NCBI RefSeq assembly: GCF_932526225.1
Contig: NC_064037.1
Coordinates: forward strand, 5,282,703-5,346,702
From: Nematostella vectensis
Lineage: Eukaryota; Cnidaria; Anthozoa; Actiniaria; Edwardsiidae
DNA length: 64,000 nt
Direction of reading: 5' to 3'
Below the pieces are notes generated by a model. That model made no database searches. It was given only the letters and a program-made list of their open reading frames with translations, and was not told the DNA's origin. Both the position numbers and the translations under genes were made by a program. Shown here piece after piece: positions 33,201-42,502 of the stretch; the stretch's first letter is position 1, and each line of letters starts with the position of its first letter.

Positions 33201-35489
33201 ATAGAATACCTCAATTCCTTTAGTTGTTGTTGGATGTATTTTGGTGAAATGCATTGGTGATTTGTTTCCAAGTACATTCTTGATAACACTGGTCCTTGAA
33301 ACAACTCTTTTATGTAGTCTAGAACAATTCCTCCTCTGCAAATTTTATTTTCATTCCCTATCTTCACAATCACTCGGCTGTGTCTTGTATCTCTTGTAGG
33401 AATAGGAACAGCAGGAATTGAAGGATGGATGTCCAGTAGGCCACTAGCCATGTGCGTAGCTAATGATAGCTTCAGATTTGTTGGTAGTCTAACAGTCAAA
33501 ATATTATGGAAGTCATCCAACAGTTGTACAATTAGGAATCCTTTCTGAAAATTTTAAAGAAAGTTAAGCATCAGTTATCCCACTGGCTTGTTTAAATTGA
33601 AATGGTTCTTGCTTATTCTCAAGTATTGTTCTTATTATTCTCTTATTCACTATTTACTAAAATAAAAATTTGTACCACACTAATCTCACCTCTGTTGCCA
33701 GGATAACCTTTCTCATCAGTATGTCTGGATATTTTGTTATTAGTGCTTTCTTGTGAGAATCAATATTTCTAGGACTTGTACTGAAACCAAGTATCCTTCC
33801 TGAATTGATTGCTGTCCTAGAAGCACCATGATGTTGTAGGAATAGCCCTTCATTCTTTTGTAGGGTGGAAGTTTTCTGAGACCTGGTAAAATAAATTTGT
33901 GTCATTTAAAAAAGAACAAAACACTAGTGTTCTGGTGCAGCTTGTATACATTGAATTATAGTATAAAGCATGATATTGAACGTACCTAGGCCCAATTATG
34001 AAACTGGAGCAGATAGAAAGGGGGAGCTTATTACAAAATTTAGCCTCTAGAGCGATTTTAGAAAGGAAAGTAATTGGAGGTTAGGGAGGTGGGTCTTAAT
34101 GGAGCATTTAGGGTACCTGAAATATGCCAGTGTGTGAAGGAGAACAACAGTTCTTTGCTCCTGTACAGCTTGATGTTCATCTGAGAGTCTGGAGTCCTCC
34201 CTTGTTATTGAACTTAAAAGCATTTCAAACAGACCTGGAGAGTGTTTTTGTGTGAACGCTTTCATTGCTGCTGGCTCATATAATGGAGCTTCACTACTGA
34301 GGGCATGATGGTATAGAGCCATCTGAAATTGTTGCACTAGTTGGCCCAGTGAATTACCTGTTGATAGCAATGACAATAAATTATTGAATAAATTATTCGC
34401 AGTTTAGAATTTTTACAAATTGTAAAAAAAAATATTTCTTTTTCAACAAATGCAAAAATATTGTTTGCACTACTACTTCTCAATACTTGATAAAGTATTT
34501 TTTCCCACAAAAATAAAAAAAGGCTGAATTTTATAGATAATTTGTGTGTTTCTTCAGAATGTACAAATAAACAAACCTTTTGTAGTTGTTGTTCTGTGCT
34601 GATGGCGGATGTACTACTATTTGCTTTTTCCTAATAAAAAGAACGAAAGAATTTTCAAGCCTTTTCTATGTACTTGTTTTTATATTTTATTAAACAGATT
34701 GAAAATACAGGAAGAAATACATAGCAATTTACAGCGAAGAGGCACTGCAGAGGAGTGGTTGTTTTCCCGAATAAAAATATACACTTACCTCGACTGGTTT
34801 TCTACTTGTTTGAGGACGGCTTTCAAATTTCTTATAGGCGAGCAACTTGCACCGGTAACACCACCGAGTACCAGGCTGGTATCCTGCCACTGTTAGCCCA
34901 ATCTCGTCAAATACCGGATAAAAACGACTTGGAATAGGTTGCTTGTTCAGACGTGAGGGCTGTTGTTTATCGTGCATGGGACATGAGCAGCGCAAGTTGC
35001 TTCTTCGTAACATATCCCAATGTCGCCGGCAAACATGCGAACCTACCGGCAACTTAGCGACACGACTAAGCTCCTCGGAAAGCTGGTAAAGTCGACCAAT
35101 GCATCCTTTTCCGTTTCTAGTTTTGCAACTCATCATACAGTGTTGTGCATCGTCGTTTGCATGAACGAAACCCAGCGAGGCTACAACCAAAACAACTATA
35201 ATGGCGACCACGAAGGTCTGCCGGTACGACATCCGATGCTTATCCATTATTTTCGCCTTTGGTGCAGGCCGTAAAGTAGGTGGTGCAAAATTTCAGAGAT
35301 AGAAAATTTCAATATCTTGGTGATGTAAACTTTTCAGGCTTATTTTTTTTGTGTACTTCTTATTTTTTTTAAATTTCGCGGCCGGAAACTGGTTTGTTTT
35401 GTTTTGCTAAACAATTTTAATAGGGGCCCGGCAATTGCCCGCCGGAAATAAGAGGCTGCGCGTGCGCACTACGTTCTGCAGCGGTGTCC
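30264..35489 (-). mobile_element. Nested 5.2-kb DNA transposon with TIRs, 8-bp TSD and transposase-like gene
   Basis: The left end is GGACACCGCGGCAGAACG and the right end, inverted, is GGACACCGCTGCAGAACG. Imperfect similarity continues for about 35 bp (GCGCATGCGC against GCGCACGCGC). CCCTGGCG lies directly outside both ends (30256-30263 and 35490-35497). The uninterrupted arm at about 39070-39090 shows the pre-insertion site (CCCTGGCGGAGG in reverse complement), apart from one extra GGAGGC. A single multi-exon minus-strand gene fills the element, with about 240-260 bp left at each end. Confidence 0.85.
30523..35247 (-). CDS. Transposase-like protein with C-terminal RING-like finger and papain-like domain (frameshifted)
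   Basis: Minus-strand exons: 35247-34789; a short one at about 34630-34577; about 34357-34117; 33882-33690; 33544-33210; 32883-31907; and about 31638-30523. Exon 1 has a hydrophobic start (residues 12-29) and Cys-rich motifs (CRRHWDMLRRSNLRCSCPMH, WCYRC). Exon 5 holds QLLDDFHNILTVR, a likely first catalytic Asp of a DDE nuclease. Exon 6 holds EQGPFHVFLN, FRSGDMESYITMM and WKRHHYDRST. The last exon has C-F-H-T-F-H-x2-C and CPIC (RING-H2-like), then a domain with NACTFISLILA and VLDSHLHYAHG (possible Cys and His of a papain-fold peptidase). A one-base frameshift near 32235 interrupts exon 6, and the phase into exon 3 and the last exon is uncertain. It resembles cnidarian transposase-like families (KDZ or Academ type) in style only. 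Confidence 0.7.
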
Positions 35490-36351
35490 CCCTGGCGGAG
35501 GCTGACCCATTTCCACAGGTAGACCGACTCTAAAGTATTTCGAGTATGTACAAAGATCCAATATGGCGGACGGCAAGGGAGAAACGAAGTCGTGGATGGA
35601 GGTTAAAATGCTACCTCGGCGTTTCTGAAATGATCAAATCTTCGTTTCAATACATCCTGAAACTCATTAAGAGAAATTCTTGTGCAGGTCAGGCAAATTG
35701 GCTTGCAATTTTATTTCACTCTCTATTTTAGTCTATGTTTTTCCCATTCAATTTTTACGGATGTTCGGGAAACGGTGTGGTTGAAAGAGGTTAGTTTCAA
35801 GATATATTGTCTCAGAAGCCACCCACTGTCTGTATGGCTACATGTCATATTACCATTGAAGTTTGTTATTAAGCATTAATAAATCGGTAAAAAATATAGG
35901 GAGTTAACATTTTTTCTTGGGTGCTGGTGGGGTTGATTGGGATTATATTTTCTTGGAAAAATCATAGTATTTAAAGATTCCTAAATGAGAAATGACCAAC
36001 TTTTTGGCTGCCAAGGGAGGGGGGAGCGGGTGGGTTCGATAGAGGCCTTAGCATTATTGACTTGGGGTTTCGAGCTAGTTTGTGCCTCCATATAACAGGC
36101 CTCTATCAAACGTACCCTTTTTGGCTCCCAAAAAGTGGAGAGAGAGAGAGATTTACTATTTTTACACAGAGACCCCTAAAGAATCAGAAAAGCAATATGA
36201 TAATAAAATAAAAAATTCAAAAAAATAATACAAAGCACATGCTTGGAGTTTAAACACTTGGGTTTTAACAAGATTTATATGGGTGATAGCGTTTTCAATT
36301 TTCAAAAAGTTCATTGATAATATCCATTATAGCAACAGAATGTTCTTCGTC

Positions 36352-36680
36352 CTAGATTGTTAGGCTCTCACAAATCTCTCTGCTGGACCTAAAGTACTCA
36401 CAATTTTCAATTACAGCATTTAATTTAAATTTTTTGCTAGCCTTCGCTAGCACCCCTGCTTTGATCTTTCGATTCTTGAGAGTTCCAAGTTGGTCATTGA
36501 TGAGAGAATAGAGGGGCGACACAACAATAATAATACTATCATTTGTGAGGCCTCGCTTGAAGTCATACATGGCTGGTAGAATGTGAAATATTACCGACTT
36601 CCCGTAGCCTGTGGGTAGTACACCAATGCCATCTCTGCCTATATAGCTTAGTTCCAGCAGATTAATCTGTTTCACAAGTT
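36352..36680 (-). pseudogene. RecQ-like DNA helicase fragment
   Basis: The minus frame starting at 36675 reads GVLPTGYGKSVIFHILPAMY (Walker A, motif I) and IIIVVSPLYSLINDQ (motif Ia), the N-terminal part of a RecQ-family SF2 helicase. It stops at 36352, before the DExH box. Upstream DNA continues weak similarity in another frame across a TGA. It lies inside the outer inverted-repeat element, so it is probably transposon cargo or a truncated element gene. Confidence 0.75.
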
Positions 36681-37995
36681 TTCATAACCAGAAGCATCTA
36701 ATGCGAAGCGGAGAGGATGGGAAAACGAATTCATGATTAGAAGAGCTGCTTACTATCCAAACAATATTTAGCGCGCGCCGTTTTATATATACACACATGG
36801 GGTGTTTTCTCTGCGGGACGACACATCAAATAAGTTGGCGTGTTTTTTCGATCCTGTATTGTATTTGCGAAAGCTTGGAGAAAACAGAACATTGGCAAGG
36901 ATCGAAACCCGCCAATTACATTGCTACTCAAATGTACTGAGCAACTGAAAACCCACTGTAGTGCGCGAATCCTCAATCTATGTTTACGCAGGGGTCTGAC
37001 TTGAATGGGGAACTTTTCGATTGGACATTTTATAACTAAAACACCTATGATTGGTACTTTTTCGATCCGATACTTGCGTATAAATAGCAGTTTGGTGCCA
37101 ATTTCATAAGTTGGAAACTTGTAACCACTATTGGCAGAGTTCGTGCGGTTTCATCTGTATCTTGGTGAGTGCAGCGAGTACTATAAATCTAGATAGCAAT
37201 GGATTACGAGGGAAGAACAGAACAAACGTCTGAAGGAGTTTTCACCACCATATCAAACGTCTAAAAAGGCTGGTACTCTTCGTCAATCTGTTTTTTGTTG
37301 GTCAGCCCGTTCACTTGATTTCGAGGAATCGAATGGGAGCACGTCAACAACTGGGAGTTCACCCGCTATTTCTACACGCACACCCGCGTGTAGACACCCG
37401 CGGAAGAGGTAAATGATTTTTAAATAGATCAGAGTAGGATAGCACCCTGTAGGGAATTTTTTTTCTGATGAAAAAAAAAAAAAAAACAACGCCCGCGAAT
37501 CTAAACACGTGTGGCGGCTTGTCATTGTTGGCTTTTTGGAAGTAATCCCCCCCCATATCATTTTTTTCAATTGGGAGTAGTGGAGTACACAAGCATAATT
37601 AGATTGATGCGTAGAGTGATTTATAATTAGATTTTGGCGTTAAGAATAAGAGAATGATAGAGTAAATTTGTGGGGCCAAAACAGTTGAGTGTTGCCCCAC
37701 ATGCTTACACTTGTAGTGAAGACTAATTGTCTTCGCCAAATTTTACCGCAGTAGGGTAGCGCCTTTGGCACAGGGGCGGTGGACTGGTCGAAAAAAATGG
37801 GGGTGGAAGTGTGGGCCGGGGGGAGTTAAAACAATTAAAATGGTATAATATCGTCTTTATCAAGCAATCGCAAGCAACGTAAACCGTGCCAGATAGTGTA
37901 AAGAAATTTGTGTGTGTGGGGGGGGGGGGGGAGGGGGGTAAGCACCCCCCCTGTGACATGAACATGATTGTATATGATAAATTTGATCTTTAAAA

Positions 37996-38319
37996 ATGAT
38001 AATCAGACAAACAAACAAGACAGAGAAGGCCATGGTCAGAGCCTCTAAGGCAGCAGCTGGCGTCAAGGCCATTTTGGATAACTTTGACCAAAAAATCCAC
38101 CTACACAACTCTTCTCACCATTCCACTGTGAGTTCGGAAGCAGACCAGCAAGGGATGGTCCGGGATTTGAGAAAACTTTGGCCATTTCAGCCAGTTCATG
38201 CAAGAGCCCACAGCCATTTCAAGGATATCCAGATCACACCACTTGCAGATCTGGATATGGATTCTCTTCATGGATGGATCTGCAAGCACAAGAAACAGCT
38301 AGGCATGGGACTTCCTTGA
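37996..38319 (+). pseudogene. Possible transposon-protein scrap
   Basis: A 107-codon frame with protein-like content (AILDNFDQKIHLHNSS, FQPVHARAHSHFKDIQITPL) and two candidate ATGs. The DNFD-K motif recalls cnidarian transposase-like proteins, but there is no full domain and no partner exon. A TATA-like TATAAATAG lies near 37079, too far away to connect. It lies inside the outer inverted-repeat element. Confidence 0.3.
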
Positions 38320-39171
38320 ACACTCTCAGACAAAACTCAACACCTCTTCTAGGAGCCATATCGAGAAAACAAAACAAAGGCTCTTCTGGGAGCCACCAAA
38401 TATAATAAAGTCAACAACCCATACATATCATCTTGAAGTCTTATTCGTTTATTCCCTATATGGTACTACAAGGGAGGGGGCACACACACACACACACACA
38501 AAAATACCAAGAAAAATATCAAATAAGTACTTTTAGCTTTCCTGGATTAAATGGAATTGCAAAATCCGTAAATAATCACATTTTGATGTTTATAACGCAA
38601 GATGCTTCGGTTTTCTAACGGCTATAAGAATATGACGGGAAAACAGAAGATTGTGTACTTACAAATCCCCTTGCTCGGTAAATTTCGTCTAGGTTCTTTT
38701 TTTGCCAGTTAGTTATACGGTGGAAGTGGTTTATCCATATTTTGCTCTTTTTTACGACGGCAGGGAGCGAGGAGCGGCAACAATACCAACATGAAATATA
38801 CTAAAAGCCAAGCCTGTTTTGTCAGCTTTGGCTTGTAAGGGACCTTGACATGAAAAACATAAGTAAGGTTCAGATGTTCGATGAAACTTGCCTAAATCAA
38901 CGACGTACAATTTTGAGTTTCAGGATGTCTTAGATTTGATCATTTCAGAAACGTAGCATTATAACCTCCTTCCACGACTTCGTTTCTCCCTTGCCGTCCG
39001 CCATATTGAATCTTTGTACATACTTGAAATACTCTAGAGTCGGTCTACCTGTGGAAATGGGTCAGCCTCCGCCTCCGCCAGGGTCTTCTTCAGCTAGACG
39101 CCATATTGAAAATTACCCAGAAGACCCTGGGAACGAGGTTGGGACATCCCTTGACCACCTGTATTGCGCAG

Positions 39172-39296
39172 CGAGGGGACTGAGTACGAGAATACAAGAA
39201 GAGTCACAATACTTAGTCCATGCATCGAAGGAGGCGATTTGTTATCAAGCAGTAAAGGGCGAAGATCTGATTGTCCTGTGTAAGCGCCTTCAAGAG
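39172..39296 (+). CDS. Possible coding exon, unassigned
   Basis: Bounded by TATTGCGCAG and GAG|GTAATA. The open frame reads ...ESQYLVHASKEAICYQAVKG..., helical and protein-like. It starts just outside the outer element. Joined to the next exon (40099) it would not stay in frame with the PRRT-like protein, so it would have to be a 5' UTR exon or belong to something else. Confidence 0.28.
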
Positions 39297-39308
39297 GTAA
39301 TAACTTAA

Positions 39309-40099
39309 CCGTACACTGGTCAGCTGATAAGTGCTGTATATAGTGAGAGGGTCATATGATTATAAAGCACAATTAGACAACAAAATTGATCTAAGTTTAC
39401 GGCTATATTGACGAATATCGAATAGCAGAACAGGCTATATTAATAGCTACTGGTAAACCAAACCATTAATATATCGTACGAATAATTCATTCAAATCTCA
39501 TTGGAAATGCAAGAAAGCGTGAGTCACTGAATCTCGACAAAATAATTATAATTCATAATACAGAACAATTCACAATACCCGTCAAGTTTAGTAGAACACA
39601 ATAACCCAACAGTTGGACCTATGTCACAAAAGACGAGGGAGTTAATACCAGGAAGACGAGAACGGCCTTTTTCACTTGGGAAGAAACCAGTAAGATGTGA
39701 CTATACCGCGCGTGTAAAAATCTTCGAGTTGACGCGTTCGAGTTGTTCAATTTATAAAGACTATACTTAAAAGTTTTCCAAGCCCAAAATGCGGTCTTCT
39801 TTTATAAAAAATGCCAAATCTGATACAATAACTGCTCAATATCCCCATCCCTCCCTCCCTTATCAAATCCTCTACTCGTTTGTCAACGAAAACCTTCAAT
39901 ATTTGGTGTGTTGAAGTATATTCCGAAGAACGGTTCCAAATGTGTCAAAGTATTACTTATTTAAAATAGGAAAGGAAATTGTAATAAAAAAACTCCAAAA
40001 CTCAATAAAAATAAGCAATACCATAGGTAATATTTTTCAAACAAAGAAATTGTAATTAAAAAAGCTTAAGATTTGCTTTGAAATATATGTTTTTTCAGC
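39309..40099. other. AT-rich DNA upstream of the PRRT-like gene
   Basis: No gene or repeat family was recognised. The sequence ends with TTTTTTCAG directly before the ATG at 40100, a good 3' splice site, so a non-coding 5' exon probably lies upstream. Confidence 0.5.
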
Positions 40100-41221
40100 A
40101 TGAGCGAACCTGAGCCATCATCGCCTCGACCCGAGCGTACTCCGATTCCAGAACGCTCACCGACCGCTGAACCTGAATGGACAGGGAAATCTAAAGCCGA
40201 GCCGATACCTGATTGGACAAATGCGACCGCTACATGGCTTGGCGCGTGGGAAGTTCACTGGATTGGCCTGGGCGCCATGTTTACCCTGCTGACCCTATAT
40301 GCTGCATTCTCCATAATCACAATGATGCGTGTGAAACAAAAAAGGCGACGAATTTTTTCTATTTTCGTTAGTTCCATGCTCCTGGTTTTCGGGATCTCTC
40401 GTGCGATGTTTCTTTTCATCAATCCTTACGAGTCTCCGCAATGCTACATTCTCCCATCATGCCCGGCGTTATTAACCAGGATCCTTTTTGGGATTGGTCT
40501 ACCTTGTTTAACCGCTGCGTTCTCATTCATTCAGTTAGTATTTCTGCAAGTCGTGGAGATGAGGCTTTATCCGAGCAGAATTCAAAGCTGGAAGTTCCTC
40601 CTTGGGATTATAATCACCCATTTTTCGCTCGCGATTGTCACGGAAATTATTATCTTTATATTTGCAGACTGGAAATCACTCAGCATCGCCTGCCAAGTGT
40701 TTTTCATAGTTTTTAGCCTCGCTCTCAGCTCTTCCTTCGTCTATACGGGGACTACAATTATACGTCACGTGCAAAATAGCTCCCGTGATGTCGGTAGCAT
40801 TGGTCAGCGAATTGACACCGAAGCGCATGCGCATGGTGGAAAGACAAGCCTGACTAAACTTGTGCGAATAACTTTTTTGGTGGCAGCGCTGGGATTGGTT
40901 AGCTGTGCTCTGCAGATTTATTCCATATTTGCAGTGTACGATATTTATAAGAACGATTCTCCCCAGCCATGGCCTTGGTGGGCCTTTCAAACGCTTTTTC
41001 GCTGCGTTGAACTCGCCGCTGGCTGCACCATGGGATATGTGAGCCCGCGACAGACTGGTAATTTAAAATCGATTATTTGCTGTGCGCATGACCAGGAGAA
41101 AGCAGTGTTTTATTACACAGACATTGAGAATAGTGAGAACGCTGTGACTGTTCAAAACAATGGTTTGTATAATACGTCACAAGGTATATCACTAGGACAA
41201 AGAAAAATTGATAGGGTCTGA
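40100..41221 (+). CDS. Proline-rich multi-pass transmembrane protein (PRRT3/4-like)
   Basis: An uninterrupted 373-codon frame. The N-terminus is about 40 residues rich in Pro/Glu (PEPSSPRPERTPIPERSP), followed by WEVHWIGLGAMFTLLTLYAA and then five to seven hydrophobic segments (roughly residues 55-80, 95-115, 125-155, 165-195, 200-220, 255-280 and 295-315). A cytoplasmic-type tail follows. The order of a Pro-rich leader followed by a W-E-x-H-x2-G-L-G-A first segment resembles the conserved membrane domain of PRRT3/PRRT4. Molecular role unknown. The upstream TTTTTTCAG one base before the ATG suggests the ATG lies at the start of exon 2. Naming confidence is moderate; the gene itself is secure. 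Confidence 0.85.
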   Translation: MSEPEPSSPRPERTPIPERSPTAEPEWTGKSKAEPIPDWTNATATWLGAWEVHWIGLGAMFTLLTLYAAFSIITMMRVKQKRRRIFSIFVSSMLLVFGISRAMFLFINPYESPQCYILPSCPALLTRILFGIGLPCLTAAFSFIQLVFLQVVEMRLYPSRIQSWKFLLGIIITHFSLAIVTEIIIFIFADWKSLSIACQVFFIVFSLALSSSFVYTGTTIIRHVQNSSRDVGSIGQRIDTEAHAHGGKTSLTKLVRITFLVAALGLVSCALQIYSIFAVYDIYKNDSPQPWPWWAFQTLFRCVELAAGCTMGYVSPRQTGNLKSIICCAHDQEKAVFYYTDIENSENAVTVQNNGLYNTSQGISLGQRKIDRV

Positions 41222-42234
41222 AAATATAACAAACAAGGAAAATATACCTACTCAACTCTACACATACAACCAGCATGAAAAAGATAATGGTGAATAAAAG
41301 TCTGAACTGGTGGAACAAGGCACTCCTATTCAAAGAATGACGGGTGTTTCCCGGATTCGTGAAATCAACTTTGCAAAGCAAAAATAAAAACAAACAAAAC
41401 GAGAACTGATGACCTGCAAAAAGTGGACGAGGTGCGTTCATTTGCGGCCGTAAAAGTGTAATTATTGACATTGAGTTTTTATATATATTTTATCCCTCCA
41501 TCTCCTATCCATCAGTTCCAATGTTGTAAACGGAGGAGTTCCACAATGCGTGTATTAGTAAGACAGCATTCTAGGAACACCAGAATGCTCGAGGTGTGCA
41601 CGATGCTTTGGGTGAGAACATCAAAAAAGTTCTGGAACGAAGATCTCATTCTTTCCGAATAACCTCTGGTGGACAAGTAAGACTGAAAGTTGATTATAAT
41701 TGCTGTTGAATCCTTTGTATCGCGACCCGCGTTTTCAAAACACGATTTGTTTTGGTTTTCTGTTTCGTCAGTAAAACCATTCTGGGCCAATCAGAGTCTC
41801 GCTTTGTGCACTTCCCTTGGCCATCCTCTGGACATAAACCAGACACTGACAGTGTCGCGACAGAAAGCCAGGCAACTGCACTAGGCGAGAGATGGCAAGA
41901 ATCTGATTGGCTTAGAATAATTTGACTGGCAGAACAGAAAATCCCAAAAGAAAAACAAATCAATGTTTTGACAATAAGGCATCGCGATACAACGGATTCG
42001 ACAGTAAGACAGCATCAATCGAGATGCCTCTTATTTAACAAATCAACCCACTTTTCAAATAATGGAAATAACACTTAAGTGTTTCCATTTCCTAGAATTA
42101 CCAGGGGCTTTAAATATCCAGGCCTTTGCAGTCAATTGGACCTGCACGGCAAGCAGGGGAGGGGTAAAGGGCGGCTCTGACACAGGGCATGACACCGTAT
42201 GGGTCACCAAGGATGAACGGTTTCATACAGAACA
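41222..42234. other. Intergenic DNA after the PRRT-like gene
   Basis: No coding or RNA gene was recognised. Only ordinary AT-rich sequence was seen, leading into the 42235-42352 minisatellite. Confidence 0.5.
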
Positions 42235-42352
42235 TGGATCACCGAGGGGTGTGGATCACCGAGGGTGTGGGTCAACAAGGGGTGTTGGTCACCAAGGGGT
42301 ATGGGTCACCCAGGGGTGTGGGTCACCGAGGGGTTTGGGTTACCGAGGATGA
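42235..42352. repeat. Minisatellite, ~15-16-bp unit GGTCACCGAGGGGTGTG
   Basis: About seven diverged copies of GGTCACCGAGGGGTGTG-like units in tandem, ending with a diverged TTACCGAGGATGAACAG that matches the start of the array (ACCAAGGATGAACGG near 42206). Confidence 0.9.
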
Positions 42353-42502
42353 ACAGTTTCACGAGTTGTCATCCCATTAAGACTTTTGATTTTAGAATTT
42401 GTTACTGATAACGTTTCTATTCTGGTTTTGTGTTTGTGTTCTTCAACACAAGGAAACAAAAATATATATATTGCTGATTAAACGTTTTCACACTAATTGC
42501 CA

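Larger units (their letters stand above)
30196..39143. mobile_element. Outer inverted-repeat element holding a RecQ-like remnant; left arm split by a nested transposon
   Basis: Both ends read CCCAACCTCGTTCCCAGGGT inward. The left arm is 30196-30263 continued at 35490-about 35670; the right arm is about 38900-39143. With the 5.2-kb insertion removed, the arms align over about 250 bp at roughly 90% or better by eye, sharing CAATATGGCGGACGGCAAGG and CATTTCCACAGGTAGACCGA. The interior (35670-38900) holds a RecQ-like helicase fragment (minus) and a possible transposase scrap (plus). No target duplication was evident. An old DNA transposon is inferred; an inverted segmental duplication is the alternative. 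Confidence 0.65.

Noticed and set aside
34729-35247. A secreted Cys-rich protein with a signal peptide
   Set aside because: The hydrophobic start looks signal-like, but the frame ends at a good donor (GAG|GTAAGT) and continues into the transposase-like exons inside the same element.
38991-39308. A 105-codon proline-rich protein
   Set aside because: Its first half is the outer element arm (the same DNA as 35490-35600 inverted); only the last part (39172-39296) is kept, as a weak exon candidate.
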